Source: DVEG01 sp964405435 (lineage in GTDB: Bacteria; Cyanobacteriota; Cyanobacteriia; Cyanobacteriales; Oscillatoriaceae). Taken from it: 64,000 bases of DNA. The stretch lies in the NCBI GenBank assembly GCA_964405435.1, contig CAYOOD010000006.1:1-64000 (forward strand), read 5' to 3'. The notes under the pieces were generated by a model. It was not told the origin of the DNA. It did not search any database and was given only the letters and a program-made list of their open reading frames with translations. Below are positions 61,390 through 64,000 of the stretch, piece by piece (position 1 is the first letter of the stretch; each line of letters opens with the position of its first letter). A program made the position numbers and the translations under genes.

Positions 61390-62727
61390 CTACAGCAGAA
61401 AGCGAATCGTCACATACAAAGCGGCTGCGAGCAACTGCAGCACCATCACGGGCAGCCCGTAGCGCAGAAAGGTTTTAAATGAGATGCGGCGTCCGTGCAG
61501 TTCGGAAATTCCCGCCGCTACGATATTAGAAGAAGCTCCCACTAGCGTGCCATTTCCTCCAAGAGTTGCACCAAACATCATAGCATAAAATAAAGGCAGC
61601 ACTTCTGGAGGAAATTGCCCCTGAAAGTCGGGAGACAGCACTTCTGCCGGTGCCAGCCCGACGGTGACTGTGTACTGTTTGAGTAATGGCACCATTGCCA
61701 CGACTAGGGGGATATTGGGGACGACGCTGGAGATTATCCCGACGACCAAGAGCAAAACTATCGAACCCAAAGCGATATTTTTTCCCAAGATAACGGCTAA
61801 AAGTCCCGAAAGGCTGCCGATGACGCCGGTTTTTTCCAGCCCGCCAATCAGCACGAATATGGACATGAAAAATAGCAGCGTACTCCAGTCTACATCCCGC
61901 AAGATATTGTTAACGGAATCGATTTTGCTGTGGTGAGCGAGGAGCAGTGCCAAAGCTGCTCCTAATAAAGCAACGGCAGCAGGCGATACGGGAACGGGCA
62001 GGGTTTCTCCGACCACAAAAAAAATCAGCACGAAGGCGATGATTATGCTCCCGATCGCCAAAATTCGCGGGTGGTTGATTTTCGGGTGGGGCAGGTGTTC
62101 TAAATCGTCTAATTTTTTCCGCCAAGTTTTGGGGAATAACCACGGCAGCATGATTGAGATAGTGGCGATCGCGACGACTCCCCCCAGACTCAATTTGACC
62201 AAGTAATCTGCAAAACTGATATTCACGGCATCGCCGACAATAAACGTAGCCGGATCGCCGACGAGCGTCAGCAGTCCCGCACTATTGGCGACAAATACCA
62301 TCAGAATCAGTAAGGGGACAAAATCCACCCCGATTTCTTCCGCCATTGGGGGAATCAGCGGTGCCAGCAACATCACGGTTGTGGCATTGGGCAAAACGGC
62401 GCAGATGGGAGTGGTAATCGCGACAATTCCCAGCAGCAGGCGCTTGCCTTGCCCTTTTGCCAATAGCACGATCTGGGTGGCTAAATAATCAAATATTTTG
62501 GTCGGTTCAAATGCCCTGACGAGTACCATGACGCCGAAGAATAAGCCCAGCGTGGCGTGACTGCGGCTGATGTAGGCGATCGCTTCGTTCAGGGTCATTA
62601 TGTGGGCAAAAACCAGGATTAATGCGCCCAAAAAAGCAGCAATCGTTAGGTGTATCCACTCGGTCATTACTAAAAAAATCACGCCGATAAATGTGGCGGT
62701 TGCTACAAAGGCTTGCCAGTTTTCCAC
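61390..62727 (-). CDS. ArsB/NhaD-type ion transporter
   Basis: 445 residues, about 11-12 membrane helices, of the ArsB/NhaD superfamily (P-protein/SLC13-like). Characteristic pieces: TEWIHLTIAAFLGALILVF, MTLNEAIAYISRSHATLGLFFGVMVLV, ICAVLPNATTVMLLAPLIPP, ANSAGLLTLVGDPATFIVG, ILRDVDWSTLLFFMSIFVLIGGLEKTG and NGTLVGASSNIVAAG. It probably moves Na+ against H+ or an organic anion; substrate is not decided from sequence. A c-di-AMP riboswitch lies about 460 bases upstream on the same strand. Confidence 0.9.
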   Translation of the reverse strand: MENWQAFVATATFIGVIFLVMTEWIHLTIAAFLGALILVFAHIMTLNEAIAYISRSHATLGLFFGVMVLVRAFEPTKIFDYLATQIVLLAKGQGKRLLLGIVAITTPICAVLPNATTVMLLAPLIPPMAEEIGVDFVPLLILMVFVANSAGLLTLVGDPATFIVGDAVNISFADYLVKLSLGGVVAIATISIMLPWLFPKTWRKKLDDLEHLPHPKINHPRILAIGSIIIAFVLIFFVVGETLPVPVSPAAVALLGAALALLLAHHSKIDSVNNILRDVDWSTLLFFMSIFVLIGGLEKTGVIGSLSGLLAVILGKNIALGSIVLLLVVGIISSVVPNIPLVVAMVPLLKQYTVTVGLAPAEVLSPDFQGQFPPEVLPLFYAMMFGATLGGNGTLVGASSNIVAAGISELHGRRISFKTFLRYGLPVMVLQLLAAALYVTIRFLL

Positions 62728-63186
62728 CGAATTTCTCCAATTTATCCGATTTTTGAGAGTTCAAATGTTGAAAATGGGCGCGAACAGCGTGCCGCAGCAC
62801 GATCGATCGTGGGTGCAGCGCAGCGATCGTGCTGCATCAAGAAGCACGCGCGTGAAGCGCTTGCGATCGCAAGCAAATTGCTGCCAGATGGCATTAAATA
62901 ATCAGTGGCGTTTTACAAGCGGGGAATAGAGAGGCAGTCTCTCGCCGCAGAAAAATTCAGAACAATCCCCAAAATAGCGGTAAAATTTTTACAGAACGTG
63001 AAGAATTGGCAGATTTGCTGCCGCCTGCCGAAATCGGCCACAGCTTTGAAGTGAGGGCTGGGTTGCATTGACATCATAAAGCCTCCCTGGCTTACAGTCG
63101 GGATGGGTACAAACGATCTGGTTTCTGAGGTAGCAGGGAAGCTGATGAGAGCGGCACGCTTTTGATTGAGAATGCTGTCTCGTCAG
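62728..63186. other. Leader between riboswitch and transporter
   Basis: About 460 bases with no gene on either strand. HIP1-like GATCGATCGTG near 62800-62830. Probably the untranslated region of the transporter gene downstream of the riboswitch. Confidence 0.45.
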
Positions 63187-63424
63187 TCCCCTCCCAATGC
63201 CGGCGGAGTTAGCTGACGGGCTAGGGCTGAGAGGTGCCCTTCTCCTGAAGCAGAAAAGGTAAAGGGTAAAAGATCGATCGAAAATCTTTTAATTCTCCCT
63301 TCCGCCTTGGGACTTCCGCTTCTAAGAGATACGCCCCAGGAAATAAATTTGGTTCCTCCGCTCCAACACGCACGCTTTCAGTTGATTTGCCCTGAAAGCC
63401 CGGGCGCTAGATTAGGCTGACTAT
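63187..63424 (-). ncRNA. c-di-AMP (ydaO-type) riboswitch, copy 2
   Basis: Same blocks as copy 1: AGTCAGCCTAATCTAG, GGAGCGGAGGAACCAAAT, GGGGCGTATCTCTTA, AAGGGCACCTCTCAGCCC, TAGCCCGTCAGCTAACTCC and CCGGCATTGGGAGGGGA. It differs from copy 1 mainly in the variable hairpin region, so the two are paralogous copies. The ArsB/NhaD-type transporter (62727-61390) is the next gene downstream. Confidence 0.88.
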
Positions 63425-63826
63425 ATATTTTTACTTAAAAAACATGATAGCATTTCTTTCAAGAAATGTCAAGCTCTCGATCGGGTAAGTTCGAGAAGTG
63501 ATACAAGCTACAGAGTTCTCCGACAGGCAGATTCAGGGGTGAGGGGGAGGGGGATATAAGCACTTAAGCGTAAATCATTGCACTCGAACGAGAGCGAGAA
63601 ACCCGGGTTTTTCAAAAAACCGGGTTTCTACTCTTCGCTTGATTTCTGCCTGCCTACTTACAAAGCAAATTCTATGCGTAACAGCTTAGGAGACAAAGCC
63701 GAGAAAATCGCGACCCCTGCAGTGACGGGGATTGGAGAAAGGAGATTGATAACTGCTAATGGGTAATTGGCAATGGGGTGGATTGTTCTGACCCATACCC
63801 CACCCTAACCAATGCCCCATTACCCA
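63425..63826. repeat. Palindrome and TAATGGG-type repeats, no gene
   Basis: Contains an AACCGGG-family hairpin (63598-63628, arms GAAACCCGG / CCGGGTTTC) and, at 63745-63826, runs of TAATGGGTAATTGG and CCCCATTACCC units that can pair with each other. No gene is supported. Confidence 0.6.
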
Positions 63827-64000
63827 TTATTTCGATAATTCACTGTTGAACTCATTGACAGAGCGCTGTTTAAGCTCAACCGATTCCGAACGGGGCAGTA
63901 AATTAAACACCTCGCGGAAAACATCGTCAACCTGCTCGAAGGGCACTTTTCCCGTCACATTCAAAACGACTTTACCAGATTGGTCGATCAAAACTGTTTG
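63827..64000 (-). CDS. C-terminal part of a gene running off the window
   Basis: The last 57 residues of a protein whose start lies beyond the right edge: VLIDQSGKVVLNVTGKVPFEQ, VDDVFREVFNLLPRSESVEL, KQRSVNEFNSELSK, then TAA. The opening strand pair (VLIDQSGKVVLNVTG) is like the C-terminal strand of a thioredoxin-fold protein of the TlpA/AhpC kind, followed by a charged helix, a pattern I associate with conserved cyanobacterial proteins. The function cannot be assigned from this piece. Confidence 0.75.
   Translation of the reverse strand, partial: QTVLIDQSGKVVLNVTGKVPFEQVDDVFREVFNLLPRSESVELKQRSVNEFNSELSK

Overview
The window is chromosomal DNA from a filamentous, probably non-marine cyanobacterium (Oscillatoriales or Nostocales type). 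The evidence is the very dense HIP1 octamer GCGATCGC in coding and non-coding DNA, heptamer tandem repeats, a chlorophyll gene (chlM), NtcA-type promoters on ammonium transporters, and many short palindromic repeats. Genes are loosely spaced, often on alternating strands, with few long operons.

Layout. 0-6.5 kb: small cyanobacterial hypotheticals, a single-domain response regulator and a membrane-anchored subtilase overlapping a small OB-like protein. 6.5-7.9 kb: a gene-free stretch with two similar minus-strand small-RNA candidates. 7.9-12.1 kb: a CHAT caspase-like protein and ddl. 12.8-19.1 kb: an accessory, conflict-type island with a dynamin-like GTPase, a one-TM protein and a coiled-coil protein in one direction, then a papain-fold toxin with a probable immunity gene, then an antitoxin with a PIN toxin cut short at a 28-bp palindrome. 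19.2-33.6 kb: housekeeping genes (miaB, ispH, two amt genes, purE, nagA, chlM). 34.7-38.5 kb: a 1254-residue DUF4347/beta-helix/RTX protein. 38.6-39.8 kb: two tRNA-like sequences whose 3' half precedes the 5' half, directly downstream of a conserved protein of unknown function. 40.6-43.8 kb: egtC-egtB-egtD for ergothioneine, closed by an intrinsic terminator. 44-51 kb: a Cache-plus-channel-like membrane receptor, rodA and a lipid kinase. 51.4-58.1 kb: a one-module NRPS locus (C-A-PCP-TE, MbtH, PhyH dioxygenase, EamA exporter) with several visible lesions. 58-64 kb: ExoD, a Usp-type protein, a decayed nitrate-type ABC ATPase, an ArsB/NhaD-like transporter, two c-di-AMP (ydaO) riboswitches and the 3' end of one more gene.

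The most unusual signal is at 38762-38842 on the minus strand. The halves of a tRNA-Ala(UGC) lie in permuted order and reassemble to exactly 76 nucleotides with complementary acceptor, D, anticodon and T stems, an encoded CCA and the G3:U70 alanine identity pair. A second permuted tRNA-like unit lies just upstream of it. Circularly permuted tRNA genes are known from some algae and archaea; I know of no bacterial example.

All calls come from reading the sequence by eye. No database search, folding program or codon model was run.
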